DNA of 23,693 nucleotides, from NCBI GenBank assembly GCA_910576985.1, contig CAJTLA010000019.1:1-23693 (forward strand), given 5' to 3'. Position 1 is the stretch's first letter. Every line of letters starts with the position of its first letter. A program made the position numbers and the translations under genes. The stretch comes from an uncultured Bacilli bacterium. Its GTDB lineage: Bacteria > Bacillota_I > Bacilli_A > RF39 > UBA660. This document shows positions 1-7,524 of this stretch, piece by piece. The notes beneath the pieces are model-generated. The model worked only from the letters and a program-made list of their open reading frames with translations. It was not told where the DNA came from and searched no databases.

Positions 1-2
1 AA

Positions 3-314
3 CCTAGTAAACTGATTGCTTTTGCTGGTACTGATCCTTCTGAAAATCAATCTGGTAATAAATTATCTTCTAATGATAAAACTTCTAAAAGAGGTTCTCC
101 CTATCTTCGTCATGCCATTTATATAGCTAGTTTAGTTGCAATATCAAATGAGCCTGAGCTTAGAACTTATTATGATAAAAAAATATCTGAAGGTAAGCAC
201 CATTTTGTTGCCTTAGCAGGCATTAGTCGTAAATTATTAACAATCATCTATTACATTCTTAAAGAGAATAGAGATTATATTAAATACGACAATATCAAAG
301 ACAACAAGAACTAA
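3..314 (+). CDS. IS110-family transposase, C-terminal part (5' end outside window)
   Basis: The reading frame is open from the window edge to a TAA stop and encodes 103 residues of the C-terminal domain of an IS110-type (DEDD) transposase. Recognisable landmarks are an AFAG-DPS start, the QSG triplet carrying the conserved serine, KRGSPYLRHA, and the near-terminal segments YYDKK-EGKHH and AG-SRKLL-IIY-LKENR. The N-terminal RuvC-like DEDD domain would lie to the left, so intactness cannot be judged here. IS110 elements move by a bridge-RNA-guided recombinase mechanism (family knowledge). No downstream coding partner is present; the next 288 bp lead into a small toxin-like gene. Confidence 0.88.
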   Translation, partial: PSKLIAFAGTDPSENQSGNKLSSNDKTSKRGSPYLRHAIYIASLVAISNEPELRTYYDKKISEGKHHFVALAGISRKLLTIIYYILKENRDYIKYDNIKDNKN

Positions 315-501
315 TTTTTTCAAAAATTTGAATGCTTTAGTTGTTTTTGTCATGCAGTAATTTAAGCAAATTTTCATTTTCAAGCTTTTTCATAAAATTT
401 ACTAAAAAGTACTTGACTTATATATAGTTGTCTATTGCTTAAACCCGCTGTTATTATATATTTTGCATTTTAATATTTATTGTGAATTTGTAATAAAAGT
501 A
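315..501. other. Non-coding tail after the IS110 transposase
   Basis: This AT-rich stretch has no convincing ORF. It probably contains the right end of the IS110 element, but IS110 elements usually lack long terminal inverted repeats and I cannot fix the boundary. The piece near 412-435 has a TTGACT hexamer but no well-spaced -10 box. Confidence 0.4.
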
Positions 502-530
502 TTGTCTAGAAAACAAACGTTTGGTATAAT
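502..530 (+). promoter_or_regulatory. SigA-type promoter for the small toxin-like gene
   Basis: A TTGTCT -35 box (502-507) is followed by a 17-nt spacer and a perfect TATAAT (525-530) preceded by TGG, giving an extended -10. The start site would be about 537, leaving a 5' leader of about 65 nt before the ATG at 603. Confidence 0.8.
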
Positions 531-565
531 TAATTTAGGAATATTTAGTTAGTTTAGGTACTATT

Positions 566-595
566 CTCCTTTACTTTTTTAAAAGTGAAAGGAGG
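566..595 (+). promoter_or_regulatory. Leader hairpin that sequesters the ribosome binding site
   Basis: Positions 566-578 pair with 581-594 in a 13-bp stem with one bulged G (587). The 3' arm contains the AAAGGAGG Shine-Dalgarno (588-595) of the ORF at 603, so the folded mRNA hides its own ribosome site. Occluded ribosome sites of this kind are typical of type I toxin mRNAs. In addition, leader bases 555-562 (TAGGTACT) are exactly complementary to 725-732 (AGTACCTA) near the 3' end, allowing a 5'-3' long-range closure. Confidence 0.7.
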
Positions 596-602
596 TGAAA
601 TT

Positions 603-695
603 ATGAGAAAATCAGAGAAAACTCTAATGAATATCATAATACTCCTTATTATTGTGATTTTAGTCATATTAATAAAAATAGTACCAACTGTATAA
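603..695 (+). CDS. Small hydrophobic peptide, candidate type I toxin (30 aa)
   Basis: The ORF starts with ATG seven bases after a strong AAAGGAGG and ends with TAA. The peptide has a basic N-terminus (MRKSEK), one continuous Ile/Leu/Val membrane segment (about residues 10-24) and a short IKIVPTV tail. It is too short to call by homology; I do not recognise a named family. The toxin call rests on context: its own extended -10 promoter, a leader hairpin masking the ribosome site, a 5'-3' complementary pair, and a convergent antisense promoter whose RNA overlaps the end of the ORF. This arrangement resembles Fst/par, TxpA/RatA and BsrG/SR4 type I systems, whose toxins insert into the cell membrane. 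A non-toxic small membrane peptide is the main alternative. Confidence 0.72.
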   Translation: MRKSEKTLMNIIILLIIVILVILIKIVPTV

Positions 696-782
696 GTCGG
701 TACTAAATCAATTGAAATTGGAACAGTACCTAACTCTTCAAAACTAGGTATTCCTTTTTTATTTTATGCAAGTTTCCTTGGC
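672..782 (-). ncRNA. Predicted antisense RNA of the type I toxin locus
   Basis: A minus-strand promoter (789-818) would start RNA near 782. Transcription runs left to an intrinsic terminator at 680-704 (10-bp stem with one G-U pair, 5-nt loop, ATTTTTATT tail on the minus strand). The RNA is therefore about 110 nt. It overlaps the last codons of the toxin ORF and the whole 3' region of its mRNA, including the 725-732 closure element. Antisense pairing at the 3' end is the repression mode of several type I systems. No transcript data are available; this is a sequence prediction. Confidence 0.62.
727..760 (+). terminator. Terminator of the toxin mRNA
   Basis: A 6-bp stem TACCTA/TAGGTA (727-732 with 745-750) and a 12-nt loop are followed by TTCCTTTTTT. 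It would end the plus-strand transcript at about 760, inside the region covered by the antisense RNA. Confidence 0.6.
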
Positions 783-788
783 ATATTC

Positions 789-818
789 ATTATAGCATTA
801 AAAATGGTTTACTAGCAA
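789..818 (-). promoter_or_regulatory. Promoter of the antisense RNA
   Basis: Read on the minus strand: TTGCTA (813-818), an 18-nt spacer, then TATAAT (789-794) preceded by TGC, i.e. an extended -10. It points toward the toxin gene. Confidence 0.72.
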
Positions 819-938
819 GTATTTTCTTTAAGATTTAAAAAATTCCTTGAAGAATTTAAAACTTCTATAAAAAGTAGTAAATTAGTAGCAAAATAGATAT
901 TAAATAATTCATATATTATTTAAAGATAATTTGTCAAA

Positions 939-1022
939 TCAAGTGCAACAGTCACATAATAACTCATTAAATAATTCAATTGGTGTTTTATAATTTATAC
1001 ATTTTCTAGGCCTATTATTTAG
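939..1022 (-). pseudogene. IS30-family transposase C-terminal remnant
   Basis: Only the last 27 codons remain, ending in TGA. The segment LNNRPRKC followed by INYKTP and a LFNELL tail is the conserved end of IS30-type DDE transposases. To the right the frame runs straight into the terminator at 1023, so the rest of the gene has been lost or was cut off by rearrangement. To the left, 783-938 has no gene; the TTGCACTTGATTTGACAAA-like bases just beyond the stop probably belong to the element end. Confidence 0.75.
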
Positions 1023-1063
1023 AAGGGGCTGAGTGGAAATGAATAATTTTCACTCAGCCCCTT
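1023..1063. terminator. Strong hairpin after the prepilin-like gene
   Basis: There is a perfect 13-bp stem, 1023-1035 (AAGGGGCTGAGTG) with 1051-1063, and a 15-nt loop, directly abutting the stop codon of the minus-strand gene. The T-rich flank is clearer on the plus strand, and the AAGG/CCTT ends could serve both directions. It is the most GC-rich short element in the area. Confidence 0.7.
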
Positions 1064-2461
1064 TTATTCAACAACAATATCTTTATTTACTGTTTTTGTT
1101 AATCCATTTCCTCCTGTTACTGTACAACTAATGCTATGTGAGCCAGAAGGTAATGTTTTTGTATTTGCGGGAGAACAAGCCATACTCCCTCCACTAATTG
1201 AATATTCTGGAATATTAAAGTAACTACTTGTAAAAATCGATTCTCCTTTTTGAATTTTCTCTATTTTTTTAGATTTTAATGTTAATACAGGTGCTTTTTT
1301 GTCAATTTTAACCGTTCTTTTTAAGGTACTTATATTTTCCGCTTTGTCTTTCGTCGTTATTATTATTGTTTCTCCTGTGGTATTTCCTTTTATATTTTGT
1401 TTATTTAAAGTGGTACTTTTATGACCAGATAATGAATCTGATCCATCAATAGTTTTGAATGTCACATCACTTGTATACCAGTCATTGTTTCCTTTCGTTC
1501 CTAGTACGATAAAGTTTCCAACTGATGGTGGAGTTGCATCTATTTTATATGTTTTTGTTAGTTTATTTTTTTGGTTATGATTATCTATTACAGATATGGT
1601 GATTTCATAAATTCCTGTTTCTTTAAATTTCATTTTTTTTGTTAAATCTGTTACTTTTTCATTCTTTTCTATTACACCATCTTTTTTTAGTTGATATGTA
1701 AATTCTGTTACTGTATTTGGTTCAATTGCGTTTACACTAATTTCTATCTCTTGTTCTTTTACAAAATCTTTTTTTGGTTCTGTCATTACGATTACTGGTC
1801 TAGTTGAAATTGTCACAGTTCTTGTTACTTGTGCAGTTTTTTGATTGAGGTTTGTTTGGTATATAATCTCATAAGTTCCTTCTTTTGTGGTATCTATATT
1901 TTCTACTATTTTATTATCCTGTTTTATTTCTATTGTATATTCTAATTTTTTTCCTTTGTTTGTTTCTGCTTTTGCTCCTAGTTCTTTATAGGTACCCCCT
2001 ATTTCTATTGTCATTATAGAATCTCCATTTAATGTGATTAATGGAAAATCGGTATTTTCTGATAATATGCAGTCTTCCTTTTTATATTTGACTAAAGTAA
2101 TTTTATTTTCTGTAAAACTTTTTATTGCACACCATTCTTTATTATGAAGTGCAAGTCTAATTTCTCCTTTTGGATTGAGTTCGATTTCTCCACCTTTTGG
2201 AATTTCACCTTTATATAATAGTTCTTTTGGTTTTCCATTTTTGAAAGACATTTTTTTGTTTTCAGATAGTCCTCCTTCTAACATACTTTCTGTATATAAT
2301 ATTTTTGCGCTTTCTACAATTCCATATATGCTATCTTGAAATGTATTTTTTCTCCATTTTTGGGCAATTTTTAATATGATTGGAATTAAAATTACAATAA
2401 TTGTGGCTAACAGTATCACTACTGCTAGAAATTCAATTAGTGTAAATCCTCTTTTTTTCAT
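1064..2461 (-). CDS. Prepilin-like surface protein with Ig-like repeats (465 aa)
   Basis: The N-terminus is a type III (prepilin) signal: MKKRG then FTLIE, with predicted cleavage between Gly5 and Phe6 and the conserved Glu at mature position 5. A hydrophobic helix (about residues 11-31) follows. After a pilin-like region to about residue 135, the protein turns into beta-rich Ig-like modules. The first (about 140-220) resembles the DUF5011/Ig-like type, with ITLNGD, IGGTYKELGAKA, EGTYEIIYQT and a TRTVTI end. Two or three weaker ones follow (about 222-308, 310-390, 393-465), joined by DATPP and DKKAPV linkers. It would be processed by a prepilin peptidase and shown on the surface or in a pseudopilus. 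No other pilus gene is nearby. The ATG has GGAGAGAGG upstream and its own promoter. Function (adhesin or minor pilin) is inference. Confidence 0.8.
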   Translation of the reverse strand: MKKRGFTLIEFLAVVILLATIIVILIPIILKIAQKWRKNTFQDSIYGIVESAKILYTESMLEGGLSENKKMSFKNGKPKELLYKGEIPKGGEIELNPKGEIRLALHNKEWCAIKSFTENKITLVKYKKEDCILSENTDFPLITLNGDSIMTIEIGGTYKELGAKAETNKGKKLEYTIEIKQDNKIVENIDTTKEGTYEIIYQTNLNQKTAQVTRTVTISTRPVIVMTEPKKDFVKEQEIEISVNAIEPNTVTEFTYQLKKDGVIEKNEKVTDLTKKMKFKETGIYEITISVIDNHNQKNKLTKTYKIDATPPSVGNFIVLGTKGNNDWYTSDVTFKTIDGSDSLSGHKSTTLNKQNIKGNTTGETIIITTKDKAENISTLKRTVKIDKKAPVLTLKSKKIEKIQKGESIFTSSYFNIPEYSISGGSMACSPANTKTLPSGSHSISCTVTGGNGLTKTVNKDIVVE

Positions 2462-2484
2462 AACCTCTCTCCATTCTTATCTAT

Positions 2485-2513
2485 ATTATAAACTATATTT
2501 GTGTACAACACAA
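2485..2513 (-). promoter_or_regulatory. Promoter of the prepilin-like gene
   Basis: Minus strand: TTGTGT (2508-2513), a 17-nt spacer, TATAAT (2485-2490). It sits after the terminator of the upstream operon, so the prepilin gene is its own unit. Confidence 0.7.
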
Positions 2514-2525
2514 TCTTCATATTGC

Positions 2526-2553
2526 AAAAAAAAAATTAAGTTTCCTTAATTTT
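2526..2553 (-). terminator. Intrinsic terminator of the lysS-ackA-DHH operon
   Basis: On the minus strand a 9-bp stem AAAATTAAG/CTTAATTTT with a GAAA loop is followed by a run of T. The stem includes the stop codon of the DHH gene. Confidence 0.88.
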
Positions 2554-3502
2554 GATATTCTTTGCAAACAACATCCAATGATTTTATCATTTGATCTGCT
2601 TCTTCAAAGTTTTTAAGTCGTACCCCACTTGCGAAAATGTGTCCTCCTCCTCCAAATCTTGAGGCAATTTCATTTATAATTGGTCCTCTTGACCGAATGG
2701 ATCCTCGAATTGTATTATTCGCTTTATCTTCCGAAAATGACACCCATACTAGTATTTCTTCAATATAATTTAAATTGTTTATCATATTTCCTGCGGTTGC
2801 TGGATCTACATTATATTCATGTAGTATTTCATCTGTAAGTTTAATAGATGCAACGCCATTTTCAGTAACTTCTAAGTGGGATTCTATATATCCTTGAAAT
2901 TTTATTTCTTTTAAGGATCTTAAATACAATGTTTCATATAATTTCGTGATGTCTATCTTTGTTGTTTTCATAAGCCAGGCAGCGAGTTCAAATGTTTTTG
3001 AAGTGGTATAACTAAACAAAAATCGGTTACTGTCTGCTACAAGTCCTATATATAATTTAGATGCTGCGTCTTCATTGATTTTTAATTTTGTATTTTTGAC
3101 AAGTTCTAAAATCATTTCTGATGCACTCGTTCTTGTTTCATCAATCCATTCTATGTTACAAAATTTTTCAATAAATGGATGATGATCTATTTTGATAGAA
3201 TCTTTAAATCTACTGGCATCTACTCCATCTACTCTTCTTTTATCTGGTGTATCTGTTACAATTAACAAGGAATTTTCATACCATTCTTCTTTGAATTTGA
3301 TAGGAGTTCCTAGATATTTAAATTTAGAAGCTGGGTGACCAATCACATAGACTTGTTTGTTTGGAAATGTGTGTAAAATGCTGTCTTTAAGTCCTAATGA
3401 ACTGCCTAGTGCATCAGGATCTGCACCCACATGTCTTGCAATGACAATCGTATCATATTTTTTTATTTTTTTATAAATTTTAGAATACATTCTATGATAC
3501 AT
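2546..3502 (-). CDS. DHH-family phosphoesterase, NrnA-like (nanoRNase / pAp phosphatase) (318 aa)
   Basis: It has both halves of a DHH/DHHA1 phosphoesterase. The N-terminal metal site shows GADPDALGS (26-34), VTDTPDKRR (82-90) and the signature DHH at 106-108. The C-terminal DHHA1 domain carries RGSIRSR and GGGGH (284-288). Length matches Bacillus NrnA (about 313 aa). That enzyme degrades 2-5-nt RNA fragments and dephosphorylates 3',5'-pAp, and is cytosolic (family knowledge). A relative acting on c-di-AMP or pApA cannot be excluded from sequence. The start ATG has only a weak ribosome site (GAAAGTG); an ATG four codons later has none. It is the last gene of its operon, 13 nt after ackA. Confidence 0.85.
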   Translation of the reverse strand: MYHRMYSKIYKKIKKYDTIVIARHVGADPDALGSSLGLKDSILHTFPNKQVYVIGHPASKFKYLGTPIKFKEEWYENSLLIVTDTPDKRRVDGVDASRFKDSIKIDHHPFIEKFCNIEWIDETRTSASEMILELVKNTKLKINEDAASKLYIGLVADSNRFLFSYTTSKTFELAAWLMKTTKIDITKLYETLYLRSLKEIKFQGYIESHLEVTENGVASIKLTDEILHEYNVDPATAGNMINNLNYIEEILVWVSFSEDKANNTIRGSIRSRGPIINEIASRFGGGGHIFASGVRLKNFEEADQMIKSLDVVCKEYQN

Positions 3503-3515
3503 AATTTCACACTTT

Positions 3516-4694
3516 CTAATTACAGAATGAGTAAGTATCCCTTGCGATCATTACCTCTTCATCTGTTGGAATGACATATACTGGAATACTAGAATCTGGG
3601 GCTGTAATTAGTGCTTCTTTTCCTCTTACTTCATTCGCTTTATAATCAATTTTAATTCCTAATACTGCTAATGATTCCAAAATTTCTTTTCTAGTTGTTT
3701 TAGAGTTTTCTCCTACTCCTCCTGCGAAACAAATGGCATCTACTCCTCCTAAGAATACGTAATATTTGGCGATATATCCAACTACTGCAGAAATATACAT
3801 CTTTTGCGCTAAAATACATCTTGGGTTTCCTTCGTCAATTCCTGCTTCTACATCTCTAGAATCACTACTTACCCCACTAATTCCTAAATATCCACTACGT
3901 TTATTTAAGTCATCTACAACTTCTGTAATGCTTTTTCCTGTTTGTTCCATTATATAAGGAATAATCGTAGCATCAATATCTCCACTGCGGCTTCCCATTA
4001 CGAGTCCTGCATTTGGAGTAAATCCCATAGAGGTGTCAATACATGCTCCATTTTTAATCGCACTAATACTTCCTCCATTTCCTAAATGGCAAGTAATAAT
4101 TTTAGCATCTTTTTTTCCTAAAATATCTGTTAATCGATCTGTTAAATATTTATGGCTCGTTCCATGAAATCCATATTTACGTACTCCATAGTCTGTATAC
4201 CATTCATATGGAATTGGATAAAGGTATGTATCTGTTGCCATTGTTTGATGGAACGCTGTATCAAAAACGGCTACTGCTACTGCATTTGGGATGATATTTT
4301 TAAATGCTTTTACACCTATTAAGTTGGCTGGATTATGAAGTGGCGCTAGTGGTGTTAATGATTCTACTACTTCCATTACTTGATCTGTTAATACAACTGA
4401 TTTTGAGTATTTGTCTCCTCCATGAACCAAACGGTGACCAATTCCTTTAATTTCGCTTAGTTTTTCTACTACATGATTCTCTATTAATTCTTGCGCTAAA
4501 TAGTTTACTGCCACTTCGTGGTCTGGTAAATCTACTTGTTTTTCTATTTTCTGTCCATTGATTTTAATGGTATATAAACTATTGTCAATTCCAATTCTTT
4601 CAAATACTCCTGATATTAAAACTTTTTCCTCAGGCATTTCATACATTTGAAATTTTAATGATGAACTCCCTGCATTTACTGATAAAATTTTCAT
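3516..4694 (-). CDS. ackA: Acetate kinase (392 aa)
   Basis: It interconverts acetyl phosphate + ADP and acetate + ATP in the cytosol, the ATP-yielding step of acetate fermentation. All family landmarks are present: N-terminal KILSVNAGSSSLKFQ, GHRLVHGG, VFDTAFHQTM, YGVRKYGFHGTSHKY, CHLGNGGSI, DTSMGFTPNAGLVMGSRSGD and FAGGVGEN. Length is normal (about 400). I place the start at the second ATG: AAGGAG lies only 2 nt before the first ATG (4703) but 11 nt before this one, and family members begin M-KIL. It is tightly packed between the histidine phosphatase and DHH genes. No pta is present in the window, so acetyl phosphate must be made from a locus elsewhere. Confidence 0.95.
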   Translation of the reverse strand: MKILSVNAGSSSLKFQMYEMPEEKVLISGVFERIGIDNSLYTIKINGQKIEKQVDLPDHEVAVNYLAQELIENHVVEKLSEIKGIGHRLVHGGDKYSKSVVLTDQVMEVVESLTPLAPLHNPANLIGVKAFKNIIPNAVAVAVFDTAFHQTMATDTYLYPIPYEWYTDYGVRKYGFHGTSHKYLTDRLTDILGKKDAKIITCHLGNGGSISAIKNGACIDTSMGFTPNAGLVMGSRSGDIDATIIPYIMEQTGKSITEVVDDLNKRSGYLGISGVSSDSRDVEAGIDEGNPRCILAQKMYISAVVGYIAKYYVFLGGVDAICFAGGVGENSKTTRKEILESLAVLGIKIDYKANEVRGKEALITAPDSSIPVYVIPTDEEVMIARDTYSFCN

Positions 4695-4711
4695 AATTTT
4701 CATTTCTCCTT

Positions 4712-5248
4712 CTATATATTATATTCTAAATATTCGGCATTGCCTAATTCAAACCATTCTAAGTCTCCACTTTCTGGAATTGGTTTTAACGTATGAACAA
4801 AAGCGTTTATCCATCCTGCATGGCTAACTAAAAGTACTGTTTTTTCTGGATAAGCACTTCTCAATTCTTGAATCATTTCTTGTACTCTTTTCATCAGGTC
4901 TTGAATTCCTTCTACTGAGCCTAAAGTACAATTTTCAAAATAATTTTCATATATTTTTTTTTGCTTGGTATAATTTTTTACTGCTTTTCCTTCATAGTCT
5001 CCTAAATCTCGTTCTTCTAATCTAGCATCTATTTTTATTGTTTGGCTGGGTGCAATGAGTGAAGCTGTTTCAATGGCACGTTTTAAAGGAGAGCTAATTA
5101 CAATATCAAATGAAATATTTTTTAGTTTTTCTTTTAGTTTTAGTGCTTGATCAATTCCTGTTTGATTTAATGGAATATTTGTTTTTCCTTGTAATATTTT
5201 TTTTTGATTATAATCAGTCTCTCCGTGTCTGATAATATATAATTTCAT
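4712..5248 (-). CDS. Histidine phosphatase superfamily protein (178 aa)
   Basis: It is a small branch-1 histidine phosphatase (phosphoglycerate-mutase fold). RHGET at residues 7-11 holds the catalytic His8, followed by SSPLKRAIETA, the ERDLGDYEGK acid segment and VSHAGW with the second histidine. At 178 aa it is shorter than cofactor-dependent phosphoglycerate mutases (about 230) and more like CobC/PhoE-type phosphatases. A separate gpmI in this window already supplies phosphoglycerate mutase. The substrate cannot be read from sequence. Its ATG overlaps the lysS stop by one base (TAATG), so translation is probably coupled to lysS. Confidence 0.88.
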   Translation of the reverse strand: MKLYIIRHGETDYNQKKILQGKTNIPLNQTGIDQALKLKEKLKNISFDIVISSPLKRAIETASLIAPSQTIKIDARLEERDLGDYEGKAVKNYTKQKKIYENYFENCTLGSVEGIQDLMKRVQEMIQELRSAYPEKTVLLVSHAGWINAFVHTLKPIPESGDLEWFELGNAEYLEYNI

Positions 5249-6726
5249 TAGTTTTTATGTCTCATATGTGGAAATAAAATTACTTCTCTAATTGTTTCTG
5301 ATCCAGTTAAAAGCATTGTTAAACGGTCAATTCCCATTCCCATTCCACCTGCTGGAGGCATTCCATATTCTAAAGCTTCTACATAATCTAAATCCATTTC
5401 ATTTGCTTCATCATTTCCAAGTTCTTTTTCTTTTAATTGATTTAAGAATCGTTCGTATTGATCTATTGGGTCATTGAGTTCTGTAAAGGCATTTGCATAT
5501 TCTGTTCCACAAATAAATAATTCAAAACGTTCTGTAAATCTTGGATCTTCACTTTTTTTGGCAAGTGGACTTACTTCAATCGGATGTCCATAAATAAATG
5601 TTGGTTCTACAATGGTTTCTTCTACATATTTTTCAAAGAATTCGTTGACAATATGTCCATAAAGAAAATGTGGTTCTATCTCAATTCCATGTTCCAAAGC
5701 TAATGTTTTGGCTTCTTCTAATGTCATCGGTTTAAAAAAGTCAATTCCTGTCTTTTCTTTGATGGCTTCTACCATGTGGATTTTTTTGAAATGAGGTTTC
5801 AATGAAATATGATTGCCTTTGTAATCAAGTTCATATGTGCCTAACACTTCCATTGCTGCATTTCCAATGATTCCTTCTGTGATTTCCATCATTCCTTCTA
5901 AATTACTATAGGCTTTATATAATTCAATGGTTGTAAATTCTGGATTATGGTTTTTATCCATTCCTTCATTTCTAAAAATTCTACCGATTTCATAAACGGC
6001 ATCCATTCCTCCTACCAAAAGTCGTTTTAAAGGAAGTTCTGTTGCAATTCGCAGATAAAAATCCATATCTAGTGTGTTGTGATGAGTAATAAATGGTCTG
6101 GCTGCTGCACCACCTAAAATTGGACTTAATACAGGTGTTTCTACTTCTGAATATCCTAATTCATCTAAGTAATTTCGGATTGAACGAATAATTTTTGGTC
6201 TCGCAAAGGCAACTTTTCTAGCTTCTTCATTCATAATTAAATCCACATATCGTCTGCGATATCGTTCTTCTACATCAGATAATCCATGAAATTTTTCAGG
6301 AAGGGGTCTTAAAGCTTTTACTAAGTGAATGTATTTGGTTGCTTTAATACTTAATTCGCCTGTATCAGTTCTAAAAACAGTTCCTTCTATTCCTATAATA
6401 TCTCCTATATCTGCTTTTTTAAAAAGGTCATATTGTTCTTCTCCTAATGTATCTTGTCTCACATAAATTTGTATTTGACCAAATTTATCTTGGATATGCA
6501 TAAATCCAACTTTTCCTTTTCCTCTTTTTGTCATGATTCTTCCTGCTATGGTAACTGGAATATTCATTTCTATTAATTCTTCTTTTGAATTTGATGCATA
6601 AGTCAGTGCTAAATCTTTTGAGTTTGCTGTAATATCAATTCTATGACCAAAAGGGTCAATTCCTTTATTTTTTAATTCTGTTGCTTTTTCTCTACGAATC
6701 TGTTCTTGTTCTGTAAATTCTCTCAT
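5248..6726 (-). CDS. lysS: Lysyl-tRNA synthetase, class II (492 aa)
   Basis: It charges tRNA-Lys in the cytosol. The N-terminal anticodon-binding OB fold spans about residues 57-133 (TIAGRIMTKRGKGKVGFMHI). Class II motif 2 is FRNEGMDKNHNPEFTTIE (251-268), and motif 3 is GMGMGIDRLTMLLTGS-EVILFPHMR near the C-terminus. Length fits the bacterial family (about 495). I start at the ATG at 6726, which has GAGAGGTG about 7 nt upstream. A longer in-frame start at 6762 would overlap the upstream gene by 32 nt and adds residues not typical of LysS. That ribosome site lies within the last codons of the RDD gene. No T-box leader is visible. Confidence 0.96.
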   Translation of the reverse strand: MREFTEQEQIRREKATELKNKGIDPFGHRIDITANSKDLALTYASNSKEELIEMNIPVTIAGRIMTKRGKGKVGFMHIQDKFGQIQIYVRQDTLGEEQYDLFKKADIGDIIGIEGTVFRTDTGELSIKATKYIHLVKALRPLPEKFHGLSDVEERYRRRYVDLIMNEEARKVAFARPKIIRSIRNYLDELGYSEVETPVLSPILGGAAARPFITHHNTLDMDFYLRIATELPLKRLLVGGMDAVYEIGRIFRNEGMDKNHNPEFTTIELYKAYSNLEGMMEITEGIIGNAAMEVLGTYELDYKGNHISLKPHFKKIHMVEAIKEKTGIDFFKPMTLEEAKTLALEHGIEIEPHFLYGHIVNEFFEKYVEETIVEPTFIYGHPIEVSPLAKKSEDPRFTERFELFICGTEYANAFTELNDPIDQYERFLNQLKEKELGNDEANEMDLDYVEALEYGMPPAGGMGMGIDRLTMLLTGSETIREVILFPHMRHKN

Positions 6727-6730
6727 ATGT

Positions 6731-7324
6731 TCACCTCTCACAATTACAAACTTTGGTTCCACTTAAAATATCATGGAGACCTTTTTTGTCTCTCCTATAT
6801 AATATCATAGAAACACTTATGATTACTAGTATTATTTGTAGAAAACTAAAAATTGATTCAAAAACAAAATACATTTCATTTGGAAGTAAATATAGAAAGA
6901 GTAAAATCATAATCATATATCCTAAACCATTTATAATTAAGTTCCGAATGAGTAATGCTGTTATTGTTATTTTATTTTCATTTGAGGAAGTCACTTTTAT
7001 TTTGAATGCTTTTTTCCCTACTGTTTGTCCATTCCAAAAGTATGGTAACAAAACAAAATAGAAGATGATTAAAATGATATTATAAATCATATAGATTACA
7101 CATTCTTGATCTATTTGTTGGTCAATTGTTGTTCGCCTTTCAAAGTAGTCTCCAAATTTGATTTCTCCACTTGCATAAAGTTCATTTACAATATTTTCAT
7201 CAACTCTTAGTTGTACTACTTTTGGATCTTTTTCTTTTATCATCACCACCATACCAATTAATAGTCCTACAATAATTAAGTCAATGATATAAGCGGCAAG
7301 CCTTTTTTTAAATTCTGCTTTCAT
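6731..7324 (-). CDS. RDD-family integral membrane protein (197 aa)
   Basis: It is a small multi-pass membrane protein with the RDD-family layout. The N-terminal KKRLAAYIIDLIIVGLLIGM is the first helix with its conserved Arg and Asp. A soluble loop rich in charged residues follows, then a second helix and the family's NGQTVGKKAFKIKV motif, then two further helices. The C-terminal tail has RRDKKGLHDILSGTKV. The family's role is unsettled; some members have been linked to ion or solute transport. A TTG 21 nt upstream extends the frame, but neither start has a strong ribosome site and the ATG is preferred. It is the first gene of the lysS operon. Confidence 0.82.
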   Translation of the reverse strand: MKAEFKKRLAAYIIDLIIVGLLIGMVVMIKEKDPKVVQLRVDENIVNELYASGEIKFGDYFERRTTIDQQIDQECVIYMIYNIILIIFYFVLLPYFWNGQTVGKKAFKIKVTSSNENKITITALLIRNLIINGLGYMIMILLFLYLLPNEMYFVFESIFSFLQIILVIISVSMILYRRDKKGLHDILSGTKVCNCER

Positions 7325-7398
7325 TTTTATATCTCGTATAATCAATCTTATAGAAATATTAATCTATTCGATTGATCCCTTTCTATTTATATTTTTTG

Positions 7399-7428
7399 AT
7401 TTATGATACTTCTAAAAGTATCATAAAT
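7399..7428. repeat. Perfect 13-bp inverted repeat between dusB and the RDD gene
   Basis: ATTTATGATACTT (7399-7411) and its exact reverse complement (7416-7428) surround a 4-nt centre. Neither side has a T-run long enough for a clean terminator. It may end dusB transcription weakly, or be an operator for the RDD-lysS operon, whose promoter should lie just downstream on the minus strand (none is convincing). Confidence 0.6.
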
Positions 7429-7433
7429 TTTGC

Positions 7434-7501
7434 ACTGTGGATTTGTATCTATTTTTTTCCACTTTTGTGGACTAGTCAAAGGTGTCTCAAACCACAGACT
7501 T
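7434..7501 (-). other. Nested inverted repeats downstream of dusB, possible structured RNA
   Basis: An outer imperfect pair (CTGTGGTTTG with CAAATCCACAG on the minus strand) encloses a small CCAC-AAAA-GTGG hairpin. The arrangement could fold into a compact RNA between dusB and the RDD-lysS operon. I do not recognise a known riboswitch or T-box; the T-box NGGTGG/TGGCACCGCG-type signals are absent. Confidence 0.3.
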
Positions 7502-7524
7502 TTATTTGATTTGTTAATCGTTAG

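Noticed and set aside
3766..3957. Plus-strand open frame inside ackA
   Set aside because: It is an antisense shadow of a conserved gene, without ribosome site or recognisable protein.
6727..6762. Extended N-terminus of lysS
   Set aside because: It would overlap the RDD gene, adds non-family residues, and the clear GAGAGGTG site serves the ATG at 6726.
7346..7524. T-box or lysine riboswitch upstream of the lysS operon
   Set aside because: No T-box sequence, antiterminator or L-box core could be found; the structure there is unclassified.
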